From Sphingomonas hankookensis (lineage in GTDB: Bacteria > Pseudomonadota > Alphaproteobacteria > Sphingomonadales > Sphingomonadaceae): a DNA stretch of 64,000 nucleotides. The position numbers and the translations under genes were made by a program. Positions 56,879-64,000 of the stretch are shown here, one piece after another. The DNA lies in contig NZ_LQQO01000001.1 of NCBI RefSeq assembly GCF_001619955.1, forward strand, positions 186,001 through 250,000. The letters run 5' to 3'. The notes under the pieces were generated by a model. It did not search any database. It saw only the letters and a list, made by a program, of their open reading frames with translations, and was not told the origin of the DNA. Every line of letters starts with the position of its first letter. Positions within the stretch are counted from its first letter, which is position 1.

Positions 56879-56961
56879 GTACCCCCGCGCAGGCGGGGGT
56901 CCAGAGCGCCGAACGCTACGCTGCGTAGCCTGGCCCTGGACCCCCGCCTGCGCGGGGGTAC
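56879..56961. repeat. REP-like element, CCCCGCGCAGGCGGGG family, copy 3
   Basis: GTACCCCCGCGCAGGCGGGG at the left and CCCCCGCCTGCGCGGGGGTAC at the right (arms of 20 bases, perfect inverted repeat apart from the centre), 83 bases long. It lies 22 bases after the pgk stop and may cap the upstream operon. Confidence 0.88.
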
Positions 56962-57015
56962 GGCGTTTAATACGGGCCAAACCAACAACCCGCTTGATCC
57001 CATCCCCAACCCCCG

Positions 57016-57046
57016 CTACCCGTTCAACACGTTAAACGAAGGGTAG
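57016..57046. promoter_or_regulatory. Putative autoregulatory operator of the toxin-antitoxin operon
   Basis: Two GTTNAAC half-sites (GTTCAAC 57022-57028 and GTTAAAC 57031-57037) sit between outer arms CTACCC (57016-57021) and GGGTAG (57041-57046). RHH antitoxins usually bind such symmetric sites just upstream of their own start. The start codon is 4 bases away. Confidence 0.5.
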
Positions 57047-57050
57047 GGCG

Positions 57051-57287
57051 TTGCTGGGAGTACGACTCGACACCGAACTGGAGGAGCGGCTCGCCAACGT
57101 CGCCCGGTCGCAGGGGCGTTCGAAAAGCGACATCGCCCGCGATGCCGTGCGCCGCTATGTCGAGCTGCACGACGAAGCCTTTCGCGCCGAAGCCCGCCGC
57201 CAGTCCGAACGCGCCGCTGCCCGCGACGACGGCGCCGACTGGGCCTTTTTCGACCGGGTGGAAGCGGAGGACGGCCGGTGGAGATAA
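57051..57287 (+). CDS. Ribbon-helix-helix antitoxin
   Basis: A 78-aa protein with an N-terminal ribbon-helix-helix (LGVRLDTELEERLANVARSQGRSKSDIARDAV pieces, residues 2-35) that binds DNA, and a C-terminal charged tail (DDGADWAFFDRVEAEDGRWR) that would neutralise the toxin. The start is a TTG at 57051 with AAGGGTAGGG upstream; no ATG fits the fold. It overlaps the toxin gene by 10 bases. The pair is inserted between pgk and the aldolase gene. Confidence 0.82.
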   Translation: MLGVRLDTELEERLANVARSQGRSKSDIARDAVRRYVELHDEAFRAEARRQSERAAARDDGADWAFFDRVEAEDGRWR

Positions 57288-57610
57288 GGCGCGGCATGAT
57301 CGTCCTGGTCGAAGGGCCGGGCGACCTGGCGGTGAAGCGCCGTCCCTTCCTGGTCGTGCAATCCGACCTGTTCAACGAAGCGCACGCCTCGGTGACGCTT
57401 GTCCCGATGACCAGCCTCACCGGCGGCGAGACGCTGTTCCGCGTGCCGTTTCCCGCGTCCGACTCGACCGGCATCTCGGTCGAAAGCGAGGCGCAGGTCG
57501 ACAAGATCAAGACGCTGCGCCGCAGCCGCGTGGTGCGCGTGCTGGGACAGGCGGACGCCACATCGATGGAGCAGGTGGACCAGGCGCTCCGGCGCTGGCT
57601 CGCGCTCTGA
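57278..57610 (+). CDS. PemK/MazF-family endoribonuclease toxin
   Basis: A 110-aa MazF-like toxin that cuts RNA when free of its antitoxin. It shows the family pattern IRRGMIVLVEGPG, KRRPFLVVQSDLFN (Arg and core strand), VTLVPMTSLTGG and VDKIKTLRRSRVVRVLG. Intact length and no frameshift suggest it is functional. GTG at 57278 has GGAGG 8 bases upstream and lies inside the antitoxin end, typical for a type II module. It is followed 28 bases later by the aldolase gene. Confidence 0.85.
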   Translation: MEIRRGMIVLVEGPGDLAVKRRPFLVVQSDLFNEAHASVTLVPMTSLTGGETLFRVPFPASDSTGISVESEAQVDKIKTLRRSRVVRVLGQADATSMEQVDQALRRWLAL

Positions 57611-57638
57611 CGCCATTTCAACACCCAAGGGGTCGATC

Positions 57639-58544
57639 ATGAACAACGCCGACATGACTGCGAAGATTGCCGACGGACACGGGTTCATCGCCGCGCTCGA
57701 CCAGAGCGGCGGTTCGACGCCCAAGGCGCTGAAGGGCTATGGCATCGACGAAGGTGCATGGAACACCGACGAGGAAATGTTCGGCCTGATCCACGACATG
57801 CGCGCGCGCATCATCCTCTCCCCCGCCTTCACCGGCGACAAGGTGATCGGCGCGATCCTGTTCGAACGCACCATGGACGGGCAGGCGGGCGGCAAGCCGG
57901 TGCCGCAGGCGCTGGCCGACAAGGGCGTCGTGCCCTTCCTCAAGATCGACAAAGGGCTGGAGGACGAAGCCAACGGCGTTCAGCTGATGAAGCCGATGCC
58001 CGGCCTCGACGACCTGCTCGCCCGCGCGGCGAAGCTCGGCATCTTCGGCACTAAGGAACGCTCGGTCATCAACCTCGCCAACCGCGAAGGGATCGCTGCC
58101 GTCGTGAAGCAGCAGTTCGAAGTCGCGCAGCAGGTCATCGCCGCCGGCCTGATGCCGATCATCGAACCGGAAGTGAACATCAAGAGCGCCGAGCGTGCCG
58201 AGGCCGACCAGATCCTGCTCGAAGAAACGCTCACGGCGCTCGACGCGATGACCGGCAACGACAAGGTGATGCTGAAGCTGTCGCTGCCGGCCAAGCCCGG
58301 CCTGTTCCAGCCGCTGGTCGACCATCCGCGCGTGCTGCGCGTCGTGGCGCTGTCGGGCGGGTTCAGCCGGACCGAGGCCTGCGCCGAACTGGCGAAGAAC
58401 CCCGGCATCATCGCCAGCTTCAGCCGCGCGCTGCTCTCCGACTTGCGCCAGCAGATGACCGACGCCGAGTTCGACAAGGCGCTGGGCAGCGCGATCGACG
58501 AAATCCACTGCGCCTCGACACAGAAGGCGCTGCTCGCGGCGTAA
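57639..58544 (+). CDS. Class I fructose-bisphosphate aldolase
   Basis: This enzyme cleaves or forms fructose-1,6-bisphosphate through a Schiff-base lysine. The 301-aa protein belongs to the class I bacterial aldolase group (COG3588-like), with FIAALDQSGGSTPKAL near the N-terminus, ERTMDGQAGGKPVPQAL, VPFLKIDKGLEDEANGVQLMKP pieces, EPEVNIKSAERAEA and KVMLKLSLPAKPGLF, the latter two expected near the lysine and phosphate sites. It completes the tkt-gap-pgk-fba run. AAGGGG precedes the ATG at 57639. Confidence 0.93.
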   Translation: MNNADMTAKIADGHGFIAALDQSGGSTPKALKGYGIDEGAWNTDEEMFGLIHDMRARIILSPAFTGDKVIGAILFERTMDGQAGGKPVPQALADKGVVPFLKIDKGLEDEANGVQLMKPMPGLDDLLARAAKLGIFGTKERSVINLANREGIAAVVKQQFEVAQQVIAAGLMPIIEPEVNIKSAERAEADQILLEETLTALDAMTGNDKVMLKLSLPAKPGLFQPLVDHPRVLRVVALSGGFSRTEACAELAKNPGIIASFSRALLSDLRQQMTDAEFDKALGSAIDEIHCASTQKALLAA

Positions 58545-58632
58545 CGCTTTCCTACAAGCTCCCAGCCATGGCAAAAGGGCATCGGCCGCTCCAGCGTCCG
58601 GTGCTCTTTGTCATCGTAGCCGCCCCTTCCCA

Positions 58633-58685
58633 CGTCACCCCGGGCTTGACCCGGGGTCCCGCTTCTTCTTCTTCTTCTTCTTCTT
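58633..58685. repeat. Truncated GTCACCCC repeat ending in a (CTT)8 tract
   Basis: CGTCACCCCGGGCTTGACCC, then GGGGTCCCG, then eight CTT units (58662-58685) with the expected opposite arm missing. In complete copies the same position has one to three CTT units. It looks like a half element whose CTT run has expanded. Confidence 0.7.
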
Positions 58686-58735
58686 GCCGCCCCGGCGAAC
58701 AACCTACTTACTATTGATAGTTACTCGCAACGCTA

Positions 58736-58776
58736 CGCGCAAAACGCGCGCGAGTGTGAACTTAGTGAACTTTGGC
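58736..58776 (+). repeat. Hairpin plus tandem GTGAACTTA/GTGAACTTT element, copy 3
   Basis: CGCGC-AAAAC-GCGCG (58736-58750) is a perfect 5-bp stem with an A-rich loop. It runs into CGAGT and the tandem 9-mers, GTGAACTTA at 58756-58764 and GTGAACTTT at 58765-58773. The 279-base gap containing it holds only this element and the truncated repeat before it. Confidence 0.8.
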
Positions 58777-58823
58777 CCCCAAAACCCTTCCACCCGCCGC
58801 CGCGCTGGGGCAGGGAAGGCGCC

Positions 58824-59510
58824 ATGACCCTGAACGAAGACCCGCTCGGCCCGCTGTCGCCCGATTTCGCGACCCAGTTCGTCCGCGACGTGCGCCGCCC
58901 GCCGTGCCAGCTTTACCTCATCTCTCCGCTCGATGTGACCGGCACCTTTCCCGACCGCCTCGCCCGCGCGCTCGATGCCGGGCCGGTCGCCGCGTTCCAG
59001 TTCCGGGTGAAGGATATCGACCAGCACGCCGCCGCGCGACTGGCCGAACCGCTTCAGAAGATTTGCGCCGACCGCGACGTCGCCTTGATCGTCAACGACA
59101 GCATCAGCCTGACCAAGCGGCTAGGCGCGGATGGCGTCCATCTGGGCCAGGACGATGGCGATGCCCGAGAAGCGCGCGACGTACTCGGCCCCAATGTCCA
59201 GATCGGCGTGACCGTCCATGACAGCCGCCATCTCGCCATGGAAGCGGGGGAGGCTGGCGCCGACTATGTAGCGTTCGGCGCCTTCTACCCGACGACAACC
59301 AAGCAGGTCGCGCATGTCGCCGATCCGGTGCTGCTGTCGTGGTGGTCGACCGTGTTCGAACTCCCCTGTGTCGCGATCGGCGGCATCACGCCGGCCAACG
59401 CCCCCGATCTCGTCCGCGCCGGGGCCGACTTCCTCGCCGTATCGGGCGCGGTCTGGAACGGCGACGAAGCGGCGGCGGTGCAGGCGTTCGCGGCGGTTCT
59501 CGGCACGTAA
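58824..59510 (+). CDS. thiE: Thiamine-phosphate synthase
   Basis: ThiE joins the pyrimidine and thiazole phosphates to form thiamine monophosphate. The 228-aa protein has PCQLYLISP at the start, FQFRVKD (phosphate-side), ALIVNDSISLTKRLGADGVHLGQDDGDA pieces (Mg-binding Asp), TVHDSRH, DYVAFGAFYPTTTKQ and the phosphate-binding VAIGGIT. GGGAAGG precedes the ATG at 58824. No TPP riboswitch signature is visible in the 279 bases upstream. Other thiamine genes are not in the window. Confidence 0.92.
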   Translation: MTLNEDPLGPLSPDFATQFVRDVRRPPCQLYLISPLDVTGTFPDRLARALDAGPVAAFQFRVKDIDQHAAARLAEPLQKICADRDVALIVNDSISLTKRLGADGVHLGQDDGDAREARDVLGPNVQIGVTVHDSRHLAMEAGEAGADYVAFGAFYPTTTKQVAHVADPVLLSWWSTVFELPCVAIGGITPANAPDLVRAGADFLAVSGAVWNGDEAAAVQAFAAVLGT

Positions 59511-59566
59511 GGAAACCGCCGCCGGGTCCGGTCGTTATCCACCCTCAACGATGTTGGGGATGGTGT

Positions 59567-60559
59567 ATGAAGCGACTGGCCTTGGCGGCGATCCTGGGGA
59601 GCGGCGTGGCGATGGCGCAGGCGCCTGCGCCCGCGCCGCAACTCCCGGCGGTCGACCGAAATATCCTGCACGCGCAGGTGCTGCTCGACCGGCACGGCTT
59701 CACGAGCGGCGTGATCGACGGCAGGGACAGCGCGCTGTTCAAACAGGCGCTACGTGGATTCCAGACCGCCCGAGGCCTGCCGGTCACTGGCAAGCTCGAT
59801 GCCGCGACCACCCGTGCGCTGAACCCCAATATGCGCCCCGCGACGGTGACCCTGACCCTGTCCGAACGCGCGCTGGCCGGGCCGTACACCAACCCGATCC
59901 CCAAGGAATATGCCGATCAGGCGAAGCTGACGACGATCGGCTACCGCTCGCCGCTCGAAAAGCTGGCCGAGATGTTCCACACCACGCCCGCCACGCTGGT
60001 CGCGCTGAACAGCCGGGAAACGATGCTGCGCCCCGGCACCCGCGTCGTCTTTCCCAACGTCCTGCCCTCGTCGCGCAGCTATGCGGAGAGCTGGTCGGGC
60101 GACTATCGCCAGACGCTCGCCAATCTGAACGTCGACGCCAACCAGCCCCAGGCCGACCGCGTCGTGGTCGACAAGTCGGAAGGCTGGCTGCGCGCCTATA
60201 AGGGCGACAAGATCCTCGCCCAGTTTCCCGCGACGATGGGCTCGTCGCACGACCCGCTGCCGATCGGCGAATGGAAGATTCAGGGCGTCGCCGCCAATCC
60301 CGACTGGCAGTACAATCCGGCGATCCTGCGCCATGCCGACAAGTCGGACAGCAAGGAGATCGTGCCGCCCGGCCCCAACAATCCGGTCGGCGTCGTCTGG
60401 ATCGATCTCTCGAAAGAGCATTACGGTATCCACGGCACGCCCGAGCCGGAGAATATCGGGAAGACCGAGAGCAATGGCTGCATCCGACTGACCAACTGGG
60501 ACGCCGCCCGGCTGTCGCTGATGGTCAAGCCCGGCACGCCGGCGATCTTCCAGCCATAG
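59567..60559 (+). CDS. L,D-transpeptidase with peptidoglycan-binding domain
   Basis: A 330-aa exported enzyme that forms 3-3 peptidoglycan crosslinks or attaches proteins. A short signal (MKRLALAAILGSGVAMAQ) is followed by a peptidoglycan-binding domain (LLDRHGFTSGVIDG and FQTARGLPVTGKLD). A LysM-like segment lies around residue 145, and the YkuD domain holds His289 (YGIHGTPE) and catalytic Cys305 in SNGCIRL. All key residues are intact. ATG at 59567 follows GGGGA by 8 bases. M23 peptidase begins 14 bases after its stop, so both may be made together. Confidence 0.92.
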   Translation: MKRLALAAILGSGVAMAQAPAPAPQLPAVDRNILHAQVLLDRHGFTSGVIDGRDSALFKQALRGFQTARGLPVTGKLDAATTRALNPNMRPATVTLTLSERALAGPYTNPIPKEYADQAKLTTIGYRSPLEKLAEMFHTTPATLVALNSRETMLRPGTRVVFPNVLPSSRSYAESWSGDYRQTLANLNVDANQPQADRVVVDKSEGWLRAYKGDKILAQFPATMGSSHDPLPIGEWKIQGVAANPDWQYNPAILRHADKSDSKEIVPPGPNNPVGVVWIDLSKEHYGIHGTPEPENIGKTESNGCIRLTNWDAARLSLMVKPGTPAIFQP

Positions 60560-60572
60560 CGGAGGGCAGGGG

Positions 60573-61166
60573 GTGAACCGGATCGGCTGGGCGTTTCTCG
60601 GCGTCTTCGTGCTGCTGGGTGGGCTGGCTGCGTTGCTGGTCGATTTCGGCGGATCGTCCGCCCCGCCGATTCGCGCCTTTGCCGATGCGCCGACCCGGCT
60701 GGCCGAACCGCCGTCGCCGGGGCGGCTGGTCCTGCCCGTATCGGGGGTCGGCTGGACGAGCATCCGCGACAGCTATGGCGAGGCGCGGGCCGGTGGCGAA
60801 CGGCGGCATAGCGGGGTGGACATCATGGCCCCCGCCGGTACGCCGGTCGTCGCCGCGGCGCCCGGCACGGTCGAAAAGCTGTTCTACAGCAATGGCGGCG
60901 GCGGGGTGACCGCCTATGTCCGCTCGCCCGACCGCCGGCTGTCCTATTATTACGCCCACCTCGCTGCCTATGCCCCGACGCTGCGCGAAGGGGCGCCGGT
61001 CCGCGCGGGCGATCCGATCGGCGCGGTCGGCGACACCGGCAATGCCGGGACCGGCAATTTCCACCTGCATTTCGGCGTCGAGCGGGTGAACGCCGACGAA
61101 CCATGGTACAAGGGCCGCGCGATCAATCCCTATCCGCTGCTTGCCCGCGGACGGGCGGAGCGGTAA
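60573..61166 (+). CDS. M23-family metallopeptidase (LytM-type)
   Basis: A 197-aa protein with one N-terminal membrane anchor or signal ([20 protein letters not shown]) and a LytM/M23 domain with the zinc-site His in [14 protein letters not shown] and [12 protein letters not shown], plus Asp in GVDI. Such enzymes cut peptidoglycan cross-bridges or, if degenerate, activate amidases; here the metal ligands appear intact. GTG at 60573 has GGAGGGCAGG upstream. It follows the L,D-transpeptidase by 14 bases and precedes efp by 39 bases. Confidence 0.9.
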   Translation: MNRIGWAFLGVFVLLGGLAALLVDFGGSSAPPIRAFADAPTRLAEPPSPGRLVLPVSGVGWTSIRDSYGEARAGGERRHSGVDIMAPAGTPVVAAAPGTVEKLFYSNGGGGVTAYVRSPDRRLSYYYAHLAAYAPTLREGAPVRAGDPIGAVGDTGNAGTGNFHLHFGVERVNADEPWYKGRAINPYPLLARGRAER

Positions 61167-61204
61167 GGGCGCAGCTTCGCTCTTTCCAACAGGTATGGTT
61201 CGTC

Positions 61205-61768
61205 ATGAAGATCAGCGGCGTCGACATTCGCCCCGGCAACATCATCGAATATGAAGGCGGCATCTGGCGCGCGGTCAAGATCCAGCATACGCAGCCGGGC
61301 AAGGGCGGCGCCTATATGCAGGTCGAAATGAAGAACCTGCGCGACGGCCGCAAGAACAACGTCCGCTTCCGTTCGGCCGAGACGGTCGAGCGCATCCGCC
61401 TCGATACCAAGGACTTCCAGTTCCTGTATCCCGAAGGCGACATGCTGGTGTTCATGGACAAGGAAACCTACGACCAGGTATCGCTGCCGCGCGACCTGCT
61501 GGGCGATGCCGCCGCCTTCCTCCAGGACGGCATGGATGTCGTCATGGAACTCTATGAAGACGAAGCGATCAGCGTCCAGCTGCCCGACACGATCGAAGCG
61601 ACGATCGTCGAGGCGGATGCGGTGGTGAAGGGCCAGACGGCATCGTCGTCCTACAAGCCCGCCGTGCTCGACAACGGCGTCCGCGTGATGGTCCCGCCGC
61701 ATATCGCTTCGGGAACGCGCATCGTGGTCGACGTGTATGAGCAGACCTACGTCCGGCGGGCGGATTAA
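61205..61768 (+). CDS. efp: Elongation factor P
   Basis: EF-P relieves ribosome stalling on polyproline. The 187-aa three-domain protein has the KOW-like N domain with the conserved modifiable residue Lys33 in [10 protein letters not shown], and the OB domains with [24 protein letters not shown] pieces and [21 protein letters not shown] at the C-terminus. The Lys33 context is compatible with the EpmA/B-type lysine modification, but the modifying genes are not in the window. ATG at 61205; upstream in-frame sequence is not conserved. Confidence 0.96.
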   Translation: MKISGVDIRPGNIIEYEGGIWRAVKIQHTQPGKGGAYMQVEMKNLRDGRKNNVRFRSAETVERIRLDTKDFQFLYPEGDMLVFMDKETYDQVSLPRDLLGDAAAFLQDGMDVVMELYEDEAISVQLPDTIEATIVEADAVVKGQTASSSYKPAVLDNGVRVMVPPHIASGTRIVVDVYEQTYVRRAD

Positions 61769-61864
61769 GCCGAGCGGCCGGACGAAATAGGGAAAGCTAT
61801 TTCGCCAGGCTGCCGGCTCGGCCGGCGCGCGAAAGCGCGACCGACGACGCGGGCTTTGCCCGCG
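61769..61864. repeat. Cluster of three stem-loops between efp and suhB
   Basis: CGAAATAG-GGAAAG-CTATTTCG (61783-61804) is enclosed by GCCGAG/CTCGGC. It is followed by CGCGC-GAAA-GCGCG (61826-61839, GNRA loop) and CGCGGGC-TTT-GCCCGCG (61848-61864). They begin right after the efp stop. Possible roles are termination of efp, mRNA end protection, or an unrecognised repeat. Confidence 0.65.
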
Positions 61865-61900
61865 GCGCTGCCAGTAAAAGAACCAACAGGAACCAGAACA

Positions 61901-62716
61901 ATGTCCGCCCAGTCCGGCCTCATCACCGTCCTCGAACGCGCCGTCCGCAAGACCGGCCCGCGCCTGCGCCGCGACTTCGGCGAGGTCCAGCATCTCCAGG
62001 TCAGCCGCAAGGGGCCGGCGGACTTCGTGTCGATGGCCGACAAGCGCGCCGAGGAAACGCTGGTCGAGGAACTGCGCAAGGCGCGTCCCGACTGGGGCAT
62101 GCTCTTGGAGGAAGGCGGCGAGATCGCCGGCGATCCGACCAAGCCGCGCTGGATCGTCGATCCGCTGGACGGCACCACCAACTTCCTGCACGGCATCCCG
62201 CATTTCTCGATCTCGGTCGCGGTCGAGGAGCCGAACGGCGCCGGTGGCCGTCCCGAGATCACGACCGCGATGGTCTATAACCCGATCACCGACGAAGGCT
62301 TCTGGGCCGAAAAGGGTCGGGGTGCCTGGTTGCAGGGACAGCGGCTGCGTGTCTCGTCCCGGCGTGACCTGTCGGAAGCGCTGATCGCCACCGGCATCCC
62401 GTTCCTCGGCCATGGCAATTTCGCCGAATGGACCCGCATCTTCGGCGCGGTCGCGCCCGAGGTTGCTGGTATCCGCCGCTTCGGCTCGGCTGCGCTGGAC
62501 CTCGCCTATGTCGCGGCAGGCCGGTTCGATGGCTTCTGGGAATCGGGGCTGAAGAAGTGGGATATCGCCGCTGGCATGCTGCTGGTGAAGGAAGCGGGCG
62601 GCTTCGTCACCGATTATCGCGGTGCGGACCGTGCCTATGAAAAGGGCGAGGTGCTGGCCAGCAACGAACAGATGCAGACCCGCCTGCACAAGCTGGTCGC
62701 GGGCGCGCTGCGCTGA
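61901..62716 (+). CDS. suhB: Inositol-1-monophosphatase family protein
   Basis: SuhB dephosphorylates inositol-1-phosphate and in E. coli also assists rRNA antitermination. The 271-aa protein has the metal-site LLEEGGE (about 67-73), WIVDPLDGTTNFLHGIPHFSIS pieces (about 85-105) and WDIAAGMLLVKEAGG (about 213-227). GAACCAGAACA and AGGA precede the ATG at 61901. It is convergent with the YbjN-type gene, with a strong hairpin between the two stops. Confidence 0.94.
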   Translation: MSAQSGLITVLERAVRKTGPRLRRDFGEVQHLQVSRKGPADFVSMADKRAEETLVEELRKARPDWGMLLEEGGEIAGDPTKPRWIVDPLDGTTNFLHGIPHFSISVAVEEPNGAGGRPEITTAMVYNPITDEGFWAEKGRGAWLQGQRLRVSSRRDLSEALIATGIPFLGHGNFAEWTRIFGAVAPEVAGIRRFGSAALDLAYVAAGRFDGFWESGLKKWDIAAGMLLVKEAGGFVTDYRGADRAYEKGEVLASNEQMQTRLHKLVAGALR

Positions 62717-62722
62717 CCTGTC

Positions 62723-62747
62723 GGGTGGCGGCGCGGTGCCGCCACCC
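62723..62747. terminator. Bidirectional hairpin between suhB and the YbjN-type gene
   Basis: A perfect 10-bp stem, GGGTGGCGGC (62723-62732) and GCCGCCACCC (62738-62747), on loop GCGGT, centred between two convergent stops. It is well placed to end both transcripts. Confidence 0.7.
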
Positions 62748-62755
62748 TTATCGCC

Positions 62756-63220
62756 TCAGAAGTCGATCGCCTTCTGAAATTCGCCGAGCAACGAGTCCCA
62801 GGTCGCGAGGTTCGCCTTGAACAGCGCGCCCGACAGGCCGCCATCGTCGAGGTCGACGTCCATCTCGATTCGCGGGTCCTTCTCGTCGTCGAGATAGCCG
62901 CGCGCGAAGCGATGCGTGGCGTTCCACTTGTTGATCGTGTCGAGCGTCACGCCCTTCTTCACGAACCCGGCGTGGAACTGCACCGTCTTGCACGCCTTGT
63001 TGTCGGTGCAGTTGTAGAAATAGACCGAAAAGTCGACACCGGCGGCGCCACTTTTGACCAGCGGATCGCCGCTATTGTCCTTGGTCAGTACCGCCCGGTA
63101 GCCCGCATGGCGCAGCGCGGCGACCACGGTTTCGGGCTTGGTCGCGTCGACATTCTGCGCCGCGGCCGGCTGCGCGACGATCGCGCCCGCGATGATGCCG
63201 AGTGTCGTCCAAATTCGCAT
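62756..63220 (-). CDS. YbjN-domain exported protein
   Basis: A 154-aa protein with a signal peptide (MRIWTTLGIIAGAIVAQPAAAQ, cleavage near 21) and a YbjN-type fold: AALRHAGYRAVL, FSVYFYNCTDNKACKTVQFHAGF pieces with two Cys that may form a disulfide, and KWNATHRFARGYLDDEKDPRIEMDVDLDDGG pieces. YbjN-domain proteins are found in many proteobacteria; the function of exported members is unknown. ATG at 63220, divergent from nuoA with 173 bases between. Confidence 0.8.
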   Translation of the reverse strand: MRIWTTLGIIAGAIVAQPAAAQNVDATKPETVVAALRHAGYRAVLTKDNSGDPLVKSGAAGVDFSVYFYNCTDNKACKTVQFHAGFVKKGVTLDTINKWNATHRFARGYLDDEKDPRIEMDVDLDDGGLSGALFKANLATWDSLLGEFQKAIDF

Positions 63221-63326
63221 CGATTCCCCCCTCGTCGACGACCGCAGCTTCCCCGCGCGGCCAGCGTCGCTGCGGCATAGCGCGGAAGGGCAGGGAATTG
63301 CGAGTGATTCTCACCCTGTTCCGCCC

Positions 63327-63355
63327 TTGATGGCCCGACGCCATCGTCCTAAAGC
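63327..63355 (+). promoter_or_regulatory. Candidate promoter of the nuo operon
   Basis: TTGATG (63327-63332), 17 bases, TAAAGC (63350-63355), 38 bases before the nuoA start. The -10 element resembles that of tRNA-Asp copy 1 (TAAAGG). No regulatory site is evident. Confidence 0.45.
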
Positions 63356-63393
63356 CGGCTCCATTCATACCGCAACCGCGAGAGACCCCCACC

Positions 63394-63768
63394 TTGGTCG
63401 ACCTGTCGCAATATCTGCCGATCCTGATGTTCCTGGGCATTGCCCTGGCGCTGTCGACGGCCTTCGTCGTGTTGCCCATGGTGGCATCGCGTTTCACCGG
63501 CGCGCACAAGCCGACGCCGGAAAAGCTGACCGAGTATGAATGCGGCTTCCCCGCGTTCGAGGATTCGCGCAGCCAGTATGACGTCCGCTTCTATCTGGTC
63601 GCCATCCTGTTCATCCTCTTCGATCTCGAAGCCGCGTTCCTATATCCCTGGGCAGTCACGGTGTTCGACCTCGGCTGGACCGCGTGGATCTCGATGATGG
63701 TATTCATCGGCGAACTGGCACTCGGCCTCGTATATGCTTGGAAGATGGGAGCTCTCGAATGGGAGTAG
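63394..63768 (+). CDS. nuoA: NADH-quinone oxidoreductase subunit A
   Basis: NuoA is a small membrane-arm subunit of respiratory complex I. The 124-aa protein has three helices ([46 protein letters not shown] and [19 protein letters not shown]), and the conserved [21 protein letters not shown] loop (pieces). The start is TTG at 63394 (VDLSQYLP), supported by homologue length; the first downstream ATG at 63430 would cut the helix. Its stop overlaps the nuoB start by 10 bases, so the nuo operon continues beyond the window. Confidence 0.95.
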   Translation: MVDLSQYLPILMFLGIALALSTAFVVLPMVASRFTGAHKPTPEKLTEYECGFPAFEDSRSQYDVRFYLVAILFILFDLEAAFLYPWAVTVFDLGWTAWISMMVFIGELALGLVYAWKMGALEWE

Positions 63769-64000
63769 AACTCACGACGCCGCCGCACGGCTTCGGCGCG
63801 GGTAACGCGGCCGGCGTGCCGGTGCAGGCGCCCGATGAGGGTTTCTTCAACGACCTGAACGGCGAACTGACCGACAAGGGCTTTCTGGTCACCTCGACCG
63901 AGGACCTGTTCCAGTGGGCGCGCACTGGTTCGCTGTGGTGGATGACCTTCGGCCTCGCCTGCTGCGCGGTGGAAATGATCCATGTGAACATGCCGCGCTA
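63759..64000 (+). CDS. nuoB: NADH-quinone oxidoreductase subunit B (truncated by window end)
   Basis: NuoB carries the N2 4Fe-4S cluster that hands electrons to quinone in complex I. The first 80 codons are present: [11 protein letters not shown] is followed by an Asp-rich linker and [31 protein letters not shown], the last containing the two adjacent cluster Cys. The gene runs off the window, so it is partial by position rather than broken. It overlaps nuoA by 10 bases. Confidence 0.93.
   Translation, partial: MGVELTTPPHGFGAGNAAGVPVQAPDEGFFNDLNGELTDKGFLVTSTEDLFQWARTGSLWWMTFGLACCAVEMIHVNMPR

Noticed and set aside
58545..58823. Possible TPP riboswitch upstream of thiE
   Set aside because: No CTGAGA or matching thi-box partner was found in the leader; only repeats are present.

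Overview
The window looks like a chromosomal segment of a sphingomonad (Alphaproteobacteria, Sphingomonadaceae; Sphingomonas-like). It is GC-rich with GC3-biased genes. Several local gene orders are typical of the group, notably a metallopeptidase M20/astA/astB operon, zapA-6S RNA-fau, and tkt-gap-pgk-fba. Short REP-like palindromes are very frequent, as in many sphingomonad genomes. These taxonomic statements are inferences from protein families and synteny; no database search was possible. Coding density is high and no stretch above 300 bases lacks a gene.

Layout. 0.06-7.5 kb: ETF-ubiquinone oxidoreductase, a TPR protein, ispE, an enoyl-CoA hydratase, an N-formylglutamate amidohydrolase and ilvD. 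7.5-17 kb: a lipoprotein, NAD(P)HX repair (nnr), RNA and protein-maturation genes (RNA m5U methyltransferase, truA, fmt, recR, def), rmuC, an arginase-family hydrolase and a TrmH-type methylase. 17-20.6 kb: the arginine succinyltransferase operon (M20 hydrolase-astA-astB, minus strand). 20.7-28.4 kb: a DUF481 outer-membrane protein, rppH, a deacetylase, photolyase, hisI, purF and an SDR. 28.6-40.4 kb: a propionyl-CoA/methylmalonyl-CoA block (mce and pccB on minus; scpA, bioB and pccA on plus), interrupted by a LigB-type dioxygenase, an orphan molybdo-hydroxylase Fe-S subunit, an RcnB-like protein and an enoyl-CoA hydratase. 40.4-51 kb: GH13 glucosidase and glycosyltransferase, pncC, an AI-2E transporter, a duplicated tRNA-Asp, and assorted metabolic and membrane genes. 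50.5-52 kb: DUF2842-fau-6S RNA-zapA-small coiled-coil gene. 52-58.5 kb: tkt, gap, pgk and class I aldolase, with a MOSC gene and a RHH/PemK toxin-antitoxin pair inserted. 58.8-64 kb: thiE, L,D-transpeptidase, M23 peptidase, efp, suhB, a YbjN protein and the start of the nuo operon (nuoA, partial nuoB).

Functional themes. Propionyl-CoA is carboxylated by PccAB (biotin-dependent; bioB lies inside the cluster), epimerised by Mce and isomerised by ScpA to succinyl-CoA. AstA/AstB degrade arginine through N-succinylarginine. The tkt-gap-pgk-fba run supplies lower glycolysis and pentose phosphate flux.

Most unusual non-gene signals: (1) a small element with an A-rich-loop hairpin followed by tandem 9-mers GTGAACTTA/GTGAACTTT, present three times in intergenic DNA; (2) a REP-like palindrome translated in frame inside the N-terminus of BioB; (3) a repeat that supplies the ribosome-binding site of mce; (4) a probable leaderless def mRNA; (5) two tRNA-Asp genes sharing an identical leader. 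No insertion sequence, prophage, CRISPR array or rRNA was seen.
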